Below, piece by piece: positions 17,860 to 24,312 of a DNA stretch of 39,025 nt; positions within the stretch are counted from its first letter, which is position 1; each line of letters starts with the position of its first letter. The DNA comes from Pelagibius sp. (GTDB lineage Bacteria > Pseudomonadota > Alphaproteobacteria > Kiloniellales > Kiloniellaceae), in assembly GCF_028289705.1 (NCBI RefSeq), contig NZ_JANQOI010000085.1:1-39025 (forward strand), in the 5' to 3' direction. The notes under the pieces are model-generated. The model had not been told where the DNA came from. It searched no databases and saw nothing but the letters and a program-made list of their open reading frames with translations. The translations under genes and the position numbers were made by a program.

Positions 17860-19926
17860 ATGATCGGCAACCTTCTCAGTAAGTTGAGAATTCGCACGCG
17901 TATTGGGATCGCCTTGGCCTTGCCTCTGCTAGGCCTGCTGAGCCTCTCCGCACTGTCTTTCACCAACCAGCTCAAGATCGCCGGCGACATGGAGCGCCTC
18001 AACGAGCTTGCCGATCTGGCGCCGGAGATCTCGGCGCTGGTGCACGAGTTGCAGAAGGAACGGGGCGCCTCCGCCGGTTTCATCGGTCAAAAAGGCCAGG
18101 GCGCCTTCAGTGAAAAGCTGGCCAGCCAGCGCAAGGCGACCGATGCGCAGATCGCGCAGTTCTCGACAGCCATGGACGGCTTTCAGGCGGAGGGCTTCAG
18201 CCCGCTGTTCCAGCAGAAACTTCAGGATGCCCAGGACATGATGGCGCGTCTGGACCAGCAGCGCGCCGGGGTCAGCGGCTTTTCGCTCACCGTCGGCGAG
18301 ATGGCCAAGTACTACACCACCACCATCGCAAAGCTGCTGGATACGGTGGGCGAGATGGCGGTGCTCAGCACCAATGCCGAGGTGACCAACTCCATCGTTG
18401 CCTACAACAGCTTCCTCCAGGCCAAGGAACGGGCCGGGATCGAGCGGGCCATGGGTGCCAACGGCTTCGGCAAGGGCAGCTTCGCCCCCACGGTTCATCA
18501 GCGCTTCGTATCGCTGATCGCCCAGCAGGATGCCTTCCTCGCGACCTTCCGGGCCTATGCCAGCGTCGGGGAGCGCAGCTTCTTCGCCGATACCCTCAAG
18601 GGCCCCGTGGTGGAAGAGGTGGAGGGCATGCGCAAGGTGGCGATCGCAAGCGCCTACGGCGGCAGCCTGGGCGAGGTCACCGGGGCCCTCTGGTTCGAGA
18701 CGATCACCCAGAAGATCAACCTGCTGAAGGCGGTCGAAGACCGCATCGCGAGCGACCTGCAGGTCCAGGTGGGCGCGCTGGGCGCGAGCGCCGAGCAGGC
18801 CTTCATGGCCGAGGCGGTCATGACCCTGATCCTGCTTCTGGCCACAGCCGTGATCGTTGCGCTCACGGTCCGCAGCGTGACCGGCCCCGTGGCCGCCACG
18901 ACGGGACAGATGAAGGCACTGGCCGGCGGCGATCTGTCGGTGGAGATCGAGGGAACGCAGCGCGGCGACGAGCTGGGCGAGATGGCCCGCGCCGTGCTGG
19001 TGTTCAAGGATCAGGGGATCGAGGCCCAGCGCCTGCAGCAGGAACGCGAGCGCGACCGCGAGCGCGGCGAGCAGGAAAAGCGCAGTGCCATCCAATCCCT
19101 CGCCGCCGACGTGGAGGCCAGCCTCGATCCGGTGGTCAGCGAGGTCTCCAGCGCTTCGGACCAACTGCGCACCACCGCCGAGGGCCTGTCCAGCGTTGCC
19201 GGCCAGACCACCGAGCGGGCGGGCAAGGTCTCTTCGGCGGCCGAGAGTGCCTCCGGCAACGTGCAGACCGTGGCCTCGGCGGCGGAGGAACTCTCCGGTT
19301 CGATCGGTGAGATCTCCCGCCAGGTGGCGCAGTCCCAGCAGATCTCGAGCAAGGCCATTGTCGAAGCCGACCGCGCCGGCGAGACCGTGAACGGTCTGGC
19401 GGCGGCGGCCCAGAAGATCGGCGATGTGGTGAACCTCATCCAGGACATCGCCGAGCAGACCAACCTCCTGGCGCTCAATGCGACCATCGAGGCGGCGCGG
19501 GCCGGCGAGTCCGGCAAGGGCTTTGCCGTGGTCGCCAGCGAGGTGAAGTCGCTGGCCAACCAGACCGCCAAAGCCACCGAGGACATCGGCAACCAGATCA
19601 GCGAGATGCAGTCGGTGACCGGCAATACGGTCGAGGCCATCGAGAGCGTCCGCGCGATCATCGATGAGATCGGCAGCACCGCCACCGCGATCGCCTCGGC
19701 GGTCGAGGAACAGGATGCGGCGACCCAGGAGATCTCCCGCAACGCCCAGGAAGTGGCCAAGGGCGCCCAGGAGGTGACCAGCAACATCGGCGCGGTGACC
19801 GAGGCGGCCTCGAATTCCGGCCAGTCCGCCAGCGAGGTCCTGCAGGCCTCCGAACAGCTCGCAAAGGGCTCGCAGGTTCTGCGCAGCAAGCTCGACGAGT
19901 TCCTGGAGAAGCTGCGCGCCGCCTAA
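17860..19926 (+). CDS. Methyl-accepting chemotaxis protein with NIT-type sensing domain, copy 2
   Basis: This is a 688-residue paralogue of the receptor encoded just upstream, with the same length and order: TM1, NIT-type periplasmic domain ([18 protein letters not shown]), TM2 (MTLILLLATAVIVALTVRSV), HAMP, and a signalling domain with the [20 protein letters not shown] tip. Differences are concentrated in the periplasmic domain (for example the stretch before DQQRAGVSGFSLTV) and around TM2. The last 250 residues are almost identical. This suggests that the two receptors share the same CheA/CheW arrays but differ in ligand affinity or specificity. It has its own AT-rich upstream region and so probably its own promoter. 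Confidence 0.93.
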   Translation: MIGNLLSKLRIRTRIGIALALPLLGLLSLSALSFTNQLKIAGDMERLNELADLAPEISALVHELQKERGASAGFIGQKGQGAFSEKLASQRKATDAQIAQFSTAMDGFQAEGFSPLFQQKLQDAQDMMARLDQQRAGVSGFSLTVGEMAKYYTTTIAKLLDTVGEMAVLSTNAEVTNSIVAYNSFLQAKERAGIERAMGANGFGKGSFAPTVHQRFVSLIAQQDAFLATFRAYASVGERSFFADTLKGPVVEEVEGMRKVAIASAYGGSLGEVTGALWFETITQKINLLKAVEDRIASDLQVQVGALGASAEQAFMAEAVMTLILLLATAVIVALTVRSVTGPVAATTGQMKALAGGDLSVEIEGTQRGDELGEMARAVLVFKDQGIEAQRLQQERERDRERGEQEKRSAIQSLAADVEASLDPVVSEVSSASDQLRTTAEGLSSVAGQTTERAGKVSSAAESASGNVQTVASAAEELSGSIGEISRQVAQSQQISSKAIVEADRAGETVNGLAAAAQKIGDVVNLIQDIAEQTNLLALNATIEAARAGESGKGFAVVASEVKSLANQTAKATEDIGNQISEMQSVTGNTVEAIESVRAIIDEIGSTATAIASAVEEQDAATQEISRNAQEVAKGAQEVTSNIGAVTEAASNSGQSASEVLQASEQLAKGSQVLRSKLDEFLEKLRAA

Positions 19927-19960
19927 GGCCTGTTGAGAGTCAGGACTCTAACTCGCTTCG

Positions 19961-19993
19961 CCCCGGGCCGGGACCGCGCTTCGCGGCCCGGGG
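19961..19993 (+). terminator. GC-rich hairpin downstream of the second chemoreceptor gene
   Basis: CCCCGGGCCG (19961-19970) pairs with CGGCCCGGGG (19984-19993), and an alternative inner stem, CCGCG-CTT-CGCGG, can form. It lies 34 bases past the receptor stop. No T-tract follows, so it could be a Rho-assisted or pausing structure rather than a full intrinsic terminator. The rest of 19927-20214 shows nothing I can name. Confidence 0.45.
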
Positions 19994-20214
19994 GCGGGCA
20001 CGCCTTCAGGCGCCGCCGCAGCCCTCTGCGCGGTCGCCTGTGGTTACCTGTCGTCGGTCTTCCCCGACCTTGAGGATGCGCGTGACCCGAGGCGTTTCGG
20101 CCTCATGACGGCCCGGTCACTGGCGAGGCCAACACGCATGAAGCCCGCGGCTCCGACGAGCCAAGCAGGCTTCTTGATCTTCACAGCGCGTGTCGGCCCG
20201 GGGCCGGAGACTGG

Positions 20215-20382
20215 CTAGGCGGCGATCCCTTCGCGCCAAGCACTCGTGGATTTGCAGGACTGGCAGATGCGTTCACCGGGCCATGAGCTGACGAACTCGG
20301 TGCGGCACATCAAGCAGCTGCGGCGCTTCTTCTCGTAGGTACGATCGGACTTAGGCTTTGAGTTTTTTGTAGAGTTGCTCAT
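20215..20382 (-). CDS. Small four-cysteine (zinc-ribbon-like) protein
   Basis: The 55-residue protein begins MSNSTKNSKPKSDRTYEKK and contains CLMCRTEFVSSWPGERICQSC, two CxxC pairs spaced as in a one-knuckle zinc ribbon, followed by KSTSAWREG. I recognise this CxxC-x12-CxxC plus SAWR layout from small alphaproteobacterial proteins of unknown function. The size and basic N-terminus would suit RNA or DNA binding, but that is inference. I chose ATG at 20382; a longer TTG-initiated version reaches 20421 and would run into the palindromes there. It lies alone, convergent with the second chemoreceptor gene. Confidence 0.7.
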   Translation of the reverse strand: MSNSTKNSKPKSDRTYEKKRRSCLMCRTEFVSSWPGERICQSCKSTSAWREGIAA

Positions 20383-20747
20383 GCGCGGGTAGATAACGCC
20401 AGCCTGATTCCAATGCAACAAAAATGTTGCACTGCAGTGACGAATTGGCGCAGCTCAGGCCTGCGGAACCCGCATAGCGCGAACGTCCTGGTCGTCCTTT
20501 TGCGCCGTTGGAAATGCTTGGCCTGCCGCGATTCCCACCCGCTTGCGATATCAGAATATTTTCCTAATCGCCTCAAGCCTGGCGAGCGGCGGTGTCTTGG
20601 AGCTAGGGCCTTGCGGAAATGACGCCGGGGGCCCGCCATTTGTTCCTTTCTTCATGTTCTGTTAAGCTTTGACCAGTGCAGAGGTCCGTCGCAGGCGCCG
20701 GCCAGGAAGGTCAGCAGGGCGGACGACAAGGCACAGGGAGAGGCGAG
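20383..20747. other. Divergent intergenic region between the four-cysteine gene and the small TM gene
   Basis: This 365-base region holds paired palindromes at 20414-20439 and otherwise no feature I can support. A 69-codon plus-strand frame from 20413 has no ribosome binding site, and its composition looks random. An AT-richer stretch around 20545-20570 may contain a promoter, but the boxes are not clear. Confidence 0.45.
20414..20439. promoter_or_regulatory. Two overlapping perfect palindromes, candidate operator
   Basis: TGCAACA-AAAA-TGTTGCA (20414-20431) is a perfect 18-base dyad. It overlaps by two bases the perfect 10-base palindrome CACTGCAGTG (20430-20439). The pair lies about 32 bases upstream of the four-cysteine gene start, where a repressor site would be expected. 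The binding protein is unknown. Confidence 0.5.
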
Positions 20748-20882
20748 ATGTATCGTTCCGTGATGGAAAGCGAACAGGAGGGGAGCGAGCGTCGGCGGAT
20801 CTGGCGTTGGCTTGAGGGCGTTGCCGTTGCGGCGGTGATCGTTGTCGGGGTGACCTATCTCTTCGGCCTGATAACGTTCTAA
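20748..20882 (+). CDS. Small single-pass membrane protein
   Basis: The 44-residue protein reads MYRSVMESEQEGSERRRI at its N-terminus, then one hydrophobic helix (WLEGVAVAAVIVVGVTYLFG) and ends LITF. The charged, arginine-bearing N-terminus before the helix predicts a cytosolic N-terminus. GGGAGAGGCGAG just upstream of the ATG is a good ribosome binding site, which supports a real gene. I do not recognise a family. It lies about 180 bases upstream of a cobalamin riboswitch promoter on the same strand, but has its own stop and no obvious link. Confidence 0.55.
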   Translation: MYRSVMESEQEGSERRRIWRWLEGVAVAAVIVVGVTYLFGLITF

Positions 20883-21024
20883 ACCAGAACCCTATTTGCG
20901 TTCAGGGACCGGCCAGGGACCCGGCGGTGTCGCCGCGGGCCGGGCGGTTGTTGTGTCTATGCCGATGCGCCAGGACGCAAACTCACACGCACCTGGCCAC
21001 GACCTGATCGCACGATAAATCCAC

Positions 21025-21052
21025 TTGTCAGAATTTGGATTCTTCTTATCAT
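21025..21052 (+). promoter_or_regulatory. Sigma70-type promoter of the cobalamin-riboswitch transcript
   Basis: TTGTCA (21025-21030) and TATCAT (21047-21052), each matching five of six consensus bases, are separated by 16 bases. The predicted transcription start near 21059 coincides with the 5' edge of the riboswitch fold, which strengthens the call. Confidence 0.6.
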
Positions 21053-21060
21053 CTTCCGCG

Positions 21061-21252
21061 CTGGTTCCGCCGGATCGGACGAAATGGCGGATTAAAAGGG
21101 AACCCGGTGCGCCGTACCCATCAGGGAGCAACTCCGGGGCTGTACCCGCAACTGTTAGCGGTAGGGAGTGCTCAATTACCGCCACTGGGGATGCCCCTGG
21201 GAAGGCGAGCACATCGATCCCGATAACCGCGAGCCAGAAGACCTGCCAGACA
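21061..21252 (+). ncRNA. Cobalamin (B12) riboswitch
   Basis: The conserved cores appear in order. GGATTAAAAGGGAACCCGGT (21080-21099) is the first. Next come CTCCGGGGCTGTACCCGCAA (21132-21151) with ACTGTTAGCGG, and GCCACTGGGG (21181-21190) with CCTGGGAAGGCG (21196-21208). The B12 box is GCGAGCCAGAAGACCTGCC (21229-21247). The family binds adenosyl- or methylcobalamin and normally shuts off B12 synthesis, B12 uptake or cobalt uptake genes. Just downstream, GGGG-N7-CCCC lies against the AAGGAAG ribosome binding site of the first gene, so translational control is likely. The controlled genes are a 45-codon membrane protein and a metal ABC transporter. Confidence 0.95.
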
Positions 21253-21297
21253 ATTTGAAACCTTTTGCTGGGGCGGGTGTCCCCAAGGAAGATATCA

Positions 21298-21435
21298 ATG
21301 CGTCCGCAAGCTCTCCCGGCCAAACGCCGCTCGGAATTCAATCTCACGACCGCCAGCACGCTGGATCATCTGATCGCCGTCAGCGTCGCCTGCGCGGGAC
21401 TATGGACGATTATCATCGCGACCTTCGGCGTCTAA
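21298..21435 (+). CDS. Small one-helix membrane protein, first gene of the B12-riboswitch operon
   Basis: The 45-residue protein begins MRPQALPAKRRSEFNLTTAS and continues into a hydrophobic helix, LIAVSVACAGLWTIIIATFG, that runs nearly to the C-terminus. The KRR stretch predicts the N-terminus inside the cytosol. AAGGAAG six bases or so upstream of the ATG and the position 45 bases past the B12 box make it the first translated gene. The ABC ATPase gene starts 15 bases after its stop. CbtB, a known B12-controlled small membrane protein, has a histidine-rich tail that is absent here, so this is not CbtB. It could be an accessory subunit of the transporter, or a leader whose translation couples riboswitch and ATPase. 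No family is recognised. Confidence 0.7.
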   Translation: MRPQALPAKRRSEFNLTTASTLDHLIAVSVACAGLWTIIIATFGV

Positions 21436-21450
21436 GCACGCCTTAGACCC

Positions 21451-22212
21451 ATGCCCCGATCAGTATTGCTTTCGACCGCCGGGCTCATGCTCGGCTACCG
21501 GGATGTGACGGTCGTCGAAGACGTCGCCTTCGAACTTGGCCGCGGCGATGTGCTCGCAGTGGTCGGCCATAACGGTTCGGGGAAATCGACCCTGATCAAG
21601 ACACTGCTGGGCGCTCTGCCGCCGCTGGCCGGCGCACTGCGCTGGCCCGCCGGGCGGCCGCAGAGAATTGCCTACCTGGGCCAGCGGACGGAGTTCGACA
21701 GCCGTTTTCCCATCAGGGTCCGCGATCTGGCGGCAATGGGCGCCTGGTCCGGGTTGGGATTTCTCGGTCGTGTCGACGACGAGTGCCGTGCCCGTATCGA
21801 GTCCGCCCTGGAGCGTACCGGCACCGCCAAGATCGCCGACATGCCGCTGCACAAGCTTTCGGCGGGGCAACTGCAGCGGGCGCTGTTCGCCCGCACCATG
21901 GTCCAGGACGCGCCGTTGATCCTGTTGGACGAGCCCTTTACCGCCATCGATCAGACGACGGAAGCGGCACTGCTGAGCCTGATCAACAGTTGGGCGGCCG
22001 AGGGGCGCTCCGTGATCCTGGTGCTGCACGACCTTTCCGCAGTTCTGCAGCATTGCACGTCAGCGCTGCTCCTCGGTGACGGCCGCGCGCTTTTCGGCGG
22101 CCCCAAGGAAACACTGACGCCGCGCAACCTGGTCGCTCACGGATACCTGTCACAGAGCCAGGCTGCCTGGATCGAGGGCATGTACAGGCAACAGGGTGTC
22201 GATCGTGTTTGA
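21451..22212 (+). CDS. Metal ABC transporter, ATP-binding protein (Znu/Mnt type) under B12 control
   Basis: The 253-residue ATPase powers a metal importer. It has Walker A GHNGSGKST at about residues 38-46, the Q-loop region IAYLGQRTEFDSRFPIRV, the signature LSAGQLQRALFARTM near 136, Walker B LILLDEPFTAID near 157, and the switch histidine in VLHDLSAVLQHC. The RFPIRVRDLAAMGAWS segment is typical of the zinc/manganese (Znu/Mnt/Sit) group rather than of cobalt ECF (CbiO) ATPases. Its 3' end overlaps the permease gene by 17 bases. It follows a 45-codon membrane-protein gene and the cobalamin riboswitch, so B12 status should govern expression. Metal specificity is not fixed by this subunit. Confidence 0.92.
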   Translation: MPRSVLLSTAGLMLGYRDVTVVEDVAFELGRGDVLAVVGHNGSGKSTLIKTLLGALPPLAGALRWPAGRPQRIAYLGQRTEFDSRFPIRVRDLAAMGAWSGLGFLGRVDDECRARIESALERTGTAKIADMPLHKLSAGQLQRALFARTMVQDAPLILLDEPFTAIDQTTEAALLSLINSWAAEGRSVILVLHDLSAVLQHCTSALLLGDGRALFGGPKETLTPRNLVAHGYLSQSQAAWIEGMYRQQGVDRV

Positions 22213-23116
22213 GTGGCTCGACTACGCCTTCATGATCCGGGCGCTGACTGCGACCACGGTCTTGAGCTTCTCCGTCGCGCCGATCGGCGCGTTCCTGGTG
22301 CTCAGGCGCTTGTCCCTCGCCGGCGAGGCAATGGCCCACGCAATCGTCCCCGGCATTGTCATCGCTTTCGTGGTCGCCGGGCTATCGGTTGCGTCCATGA
22401 TCGTCGGCGGCTTGACCGCCGGAATCGCCGTCGCGGCGCTGACCAGCCTTCTCGCGCGCATGACCATCATCCGCGAGGACGCGAGCCTGGCGTCGCTCTA
22501 TCTGATCGCGCTCGCGCTCGGCATCTTCATACTGTCGGCTGCCGGCTCGGCGGTGCCGTTGAAGAGCTTTCTGTTCGGCTCGATCCTGGGCATCGACGAC
22601 GAGACCTTAATCCTGATCGGTGCCACCGCGACCATTACGTTGGTGAGCTTCGCACTGATCTTCAGACCGCTGATCACCAACACCATCGATCCGGTGTTCC
22701 ACGAAAGCCAATCCAAACGTCCCGGCCTGGTGACCCAGTGGTTCATGTTTCTGGTCGTGCTCAATCTGTTGGGCGCGTTCAAGGCCCTCGGAACCCTGAT
22801 GGCCGTCGGATTGATGATCTTGCCGGCGACCGCGGCCCGCTATTGGGTCTCGACGATCACCGGCTACTTGATCGTGACCTTCGTGTTCGCGCTGTTCAGC
22901 TGCTGGATCGGGCTCATTGTCTCATTTTATTTGCCGGACGTGCCATCGGGCCCGGCAATCGTGCTGGTGGCGGCGGTGTTTTTCGTCGTCAGCCTGATTT
23001 TCGCACCACAAGGATTCCATGCCGGGCTGCGGCTCAACCCGTTCCGCCGCCGGACCCTGCCTGCGAGTCCACCGAACCTCAACAAAGGAGACAAAGCTCA
23101 TGAAGAAACTTCTTAG
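22196..23116 (+). CDS. Metal ABC transporter, permease (ZnuB/MntB type) under B12 control
   Basis: The 306-residue integral membrane protein has about eight or nine hydrophobic helices and the ABC-3 family blocks SFSVAPIGAFLVLRRLSLAGEAMAHA, VLNLLGAFKALGTLMAVGLMILPATAARYW and SFYLPDVPSGPAIVLVAAVFF. ABC-3 permeases import Zn, Mn or Fe. It starts with GTG at 22196, overlapping the ATPase gene by 17 bases, and its end overlaps the binding-protein start by 17 bases, so the three subunits are translationally linked. A GTG nine bases later is an alternative start. The operon context predicts that low cobalamin increases its expression. Confidence 0.92.
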   Translation: MSIVFEWLDYAFMIRALTATTVLSFSVAPIGAFLVLRRLSLAGEAMAHAIVPGIVIAFVVAGLSVASMIVGGLTAGIAVAALTSLLARMTIIREDASLASLYLIALALGIFILSAAGSAVPLKSFLFGSILGIDDETLILIGATATITLVSFALIFRPLITNTIDPVFHESQSKRPGLVTQWFMFLVVLNLLGAFKALGTLMAVGLMILPATAARYWVSTITGYLIVTFVFALFSCWIGLIVSFYLPDVPSGPAIVLVAAVFFVVSLIFAPQGFHAGLRLNPFRRRTLPASPPNLNKGDKAHEETS

Positions 23117-23981
23117 TGCCCTGTTGGTCGTTGGCCTGGCGTTTACCGCCATGCCTGCGGCGGCGGAAGAGAAGCTCAAAGTCGTTGCCAGCTTCTCCAT
23201 TCTCGGCGACATGGTCCGCCAAGTGACCGGCGATTTGGCCGAGGTCACGACCATCGTCGGCCCGGATGCGGATGCCCACGTCTACACGCCCAGCGCAAGC
23301 GACGCCAAGGCCGTTGCCAATGCCGACGTGATTTTCGTTAACGGTTTGGGGTTCGAGACCTGGTCGAAAACCTTGATTGAAACCTCAGGGACCAAGGGAG
23401 ACGTGTTCGTCGCGACCGAAGGTGTGGAACCCTTGAAGGTCGACGGCGAAACCGATCCGCACGCCTGGAACGCGCTCACCAACGGCATGATCTACATCGC
23501 CAACATTGCCAAAAGCCTGGCGAGCGCCGACCCGGAGAACGCGGCGACCTACCAGGCCAATGCCCAGGCTTACTCTGAAAGACTGTCTGCGCTGCACAGC
23601 CATGCACTCAGCGAGTTTAAAAAACTGCCTGCCGATCGGCGTACCGTCGTGACGGCCCATGACGCCTTTGGGTATCTGGCGGATGCCTACGGCCTGACGT
23701 TCCTGGCTCCGGTTGGCATCGACACCGAGGCCGAGCCCTCGGCCAAAGACCTCGCCGCGCTCATTGACCACATCAAGGAAGCCGGCGCCGGCGGGCTGTT
23801 CGTCGAGAACATCACCAGTCCGGCACTGGTGCAGCAGATCGAACGCGAAACCGGGATCAAGATCGGCGGGCGGCTGTATTCCGACGCGCTTTCAGAACGC
23901 GGCGGTCCGGCAACCAGCTACGAGACAATGTTCGAGCACAACCTGGATGTGCTCGTCCAGGCGCTCAGCGCGCAGTCGTAG
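23100..23981 (+). CDS. Metal ABC transporter, periplasmic binding protein (TroA/ZnuA family) under B12 control
   Basis: The 293-residue precursor has a signal peptide (MKKLLSALLVVGLAFTAMPAAAEE) and the cluster A-I metal-binding fold. Four likely metal ligands are visible: His60 in DADAHVYTPS, His121 in DPHAWN, His187 in TAHDAFGYLADAYGL, and Asp262 in LYSDALSERGGPATSYE. A His3Asp set is characteristic of TroA-type zinc sites, whereas Mn-type proteins usually have Glu in place of the third His. The histidine-rich flexible loop of ZnuA is missing. AAAGGAG at 23084-23090 sets the start at 23100. It is the last gene of the operon and is followed by a strong terminator. Cobalt, which also favours such ligands, is possible given the riboswitch. 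Confidence 0.92.
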   Translation: MKKLLSALLVVGLAFTAMPAAAEEKLKVVASFSILGDMVRQVTGDLAEVTTIVGPDADAHVYTPSASDAKAVANADVIFVNGLGFETWSKTLIETSGTKGDVFVATEGVEPLKVDGETDPHAWNALTNGMIYIANIAKSLASADPENAATYQANAQAYSERLSALHSHALSEFKKLPADRRTVVTAHDAFGYLADAYGLTFLAPVGIDTEAEPSAKDLAALIDHIKEAGAGGLFVENITSPALVQQIERETGIKIGGRLYSDALSERGGPATSYETMFEHNLDVLVQALSAQS

Positions 23982-24005
23982 CCTCCGGCACCTTGCTCCA
24001 AAACA

Positions 24006-24037
24006 AAAACCCCCGTGACGAACCCGGGGGTTTTTTG
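24006..24037. terminator. Strong (bidirectional) intrinsic terminator after the metal ABC operon
   Basis: AAAAACCCCCG and CGGGGGTTTTT form an 11-bp stem with a nine-base loop, followed by another T on the plus strand and preceded by A-runs. It would also work for transcripts arriving from the right on the minus strand. Confidence 0.9.
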
Positions 24038-24092
24038 GTTGGCGGCTCCATGGATGCTCCGGACATGCCCAAGCATGATGGTCGAGAAGCCG

Positions 24093-24239
24093 TCAGGCGC
24101 GGGTTTCGTCCAGCGGCAGCACGTTGGTGTATTTCACCTGCTTGAGGGCGAAGCTGGACTCGATGGAGGCGACGTTGGCGACGCGGGTGAGCTTGGTCTT
24201 CAGGAAGCGCTCGTAGGCGGCGAGGTCGGCCACCACGAC
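24093..24239 (-). pseudogene. 3' remnant of an Lrp/AsnC regulator gene
   Basis: This minus-strand fragment encodes VVVADLAAYERFLKTKLTRV and continues to NVLPLDETRA-stop. It is the same protein sequence as the end of the intact Lrp gene at 25402-25878, apart from the last few residues. There is no start, no helix-turn-helix and no effector domain core, so it cannot be functional. The matching DNA spans 24109-24239 against 25421-25551: 131 bases with six differences, all in silent third positions. Homology stops abruptly at 24239. The two copies bracket the foreign-looking coiled-coil gene and probably mark an insertion. Confidence 0.85.
24109..24239. repeat. Direct repeat, left copy (lrp 3' end)
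   Basis: This 131-base segment is about 95% identical to 25421-25551 in the same orientation. It is the left boundary of a roughly 1.2-kb segment of different composition. It may be an attachment-site remnant, or the scar of a homologous insertion into the 3' end of lrp. Confidence 0.85.
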
Positions 24240-24312
24240 CCAAAGCTGGTGGCTGAAATCGCAACCACGTTCGCCGAACAAATGTTGCCAGATAGTTGAT
24301 GCCGGTGAACCT

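Noticed and set aside
20413-20622. 69-codon plus-strand frame starting inside the palindromes
   Set aside because: No ribosome binding site and no recognisable features; the start lies within the dyad-symmetric sequence.
20892-21359. 155-codon minus-strand frame
   Set aside because: It lies antisense to the promoter, the cobalamin riboswitch and the small membrane gene; composition and residues look like chance.
21298-21435. CbtB identification of the small gene after the B12 riboswitch
   Set aside because: CbtB has a histidine-rich C-terminal tail and is followed by cbtA; neither is present here.
24093-24281. 62-codon minus-strand frame read as a small Lrp-like protein
   Set aside because: Only the lrp 3' tail is homologous; the first residues are unrelated sequence, there is no DNA-binding domain, and it is better described as a gene remnant.
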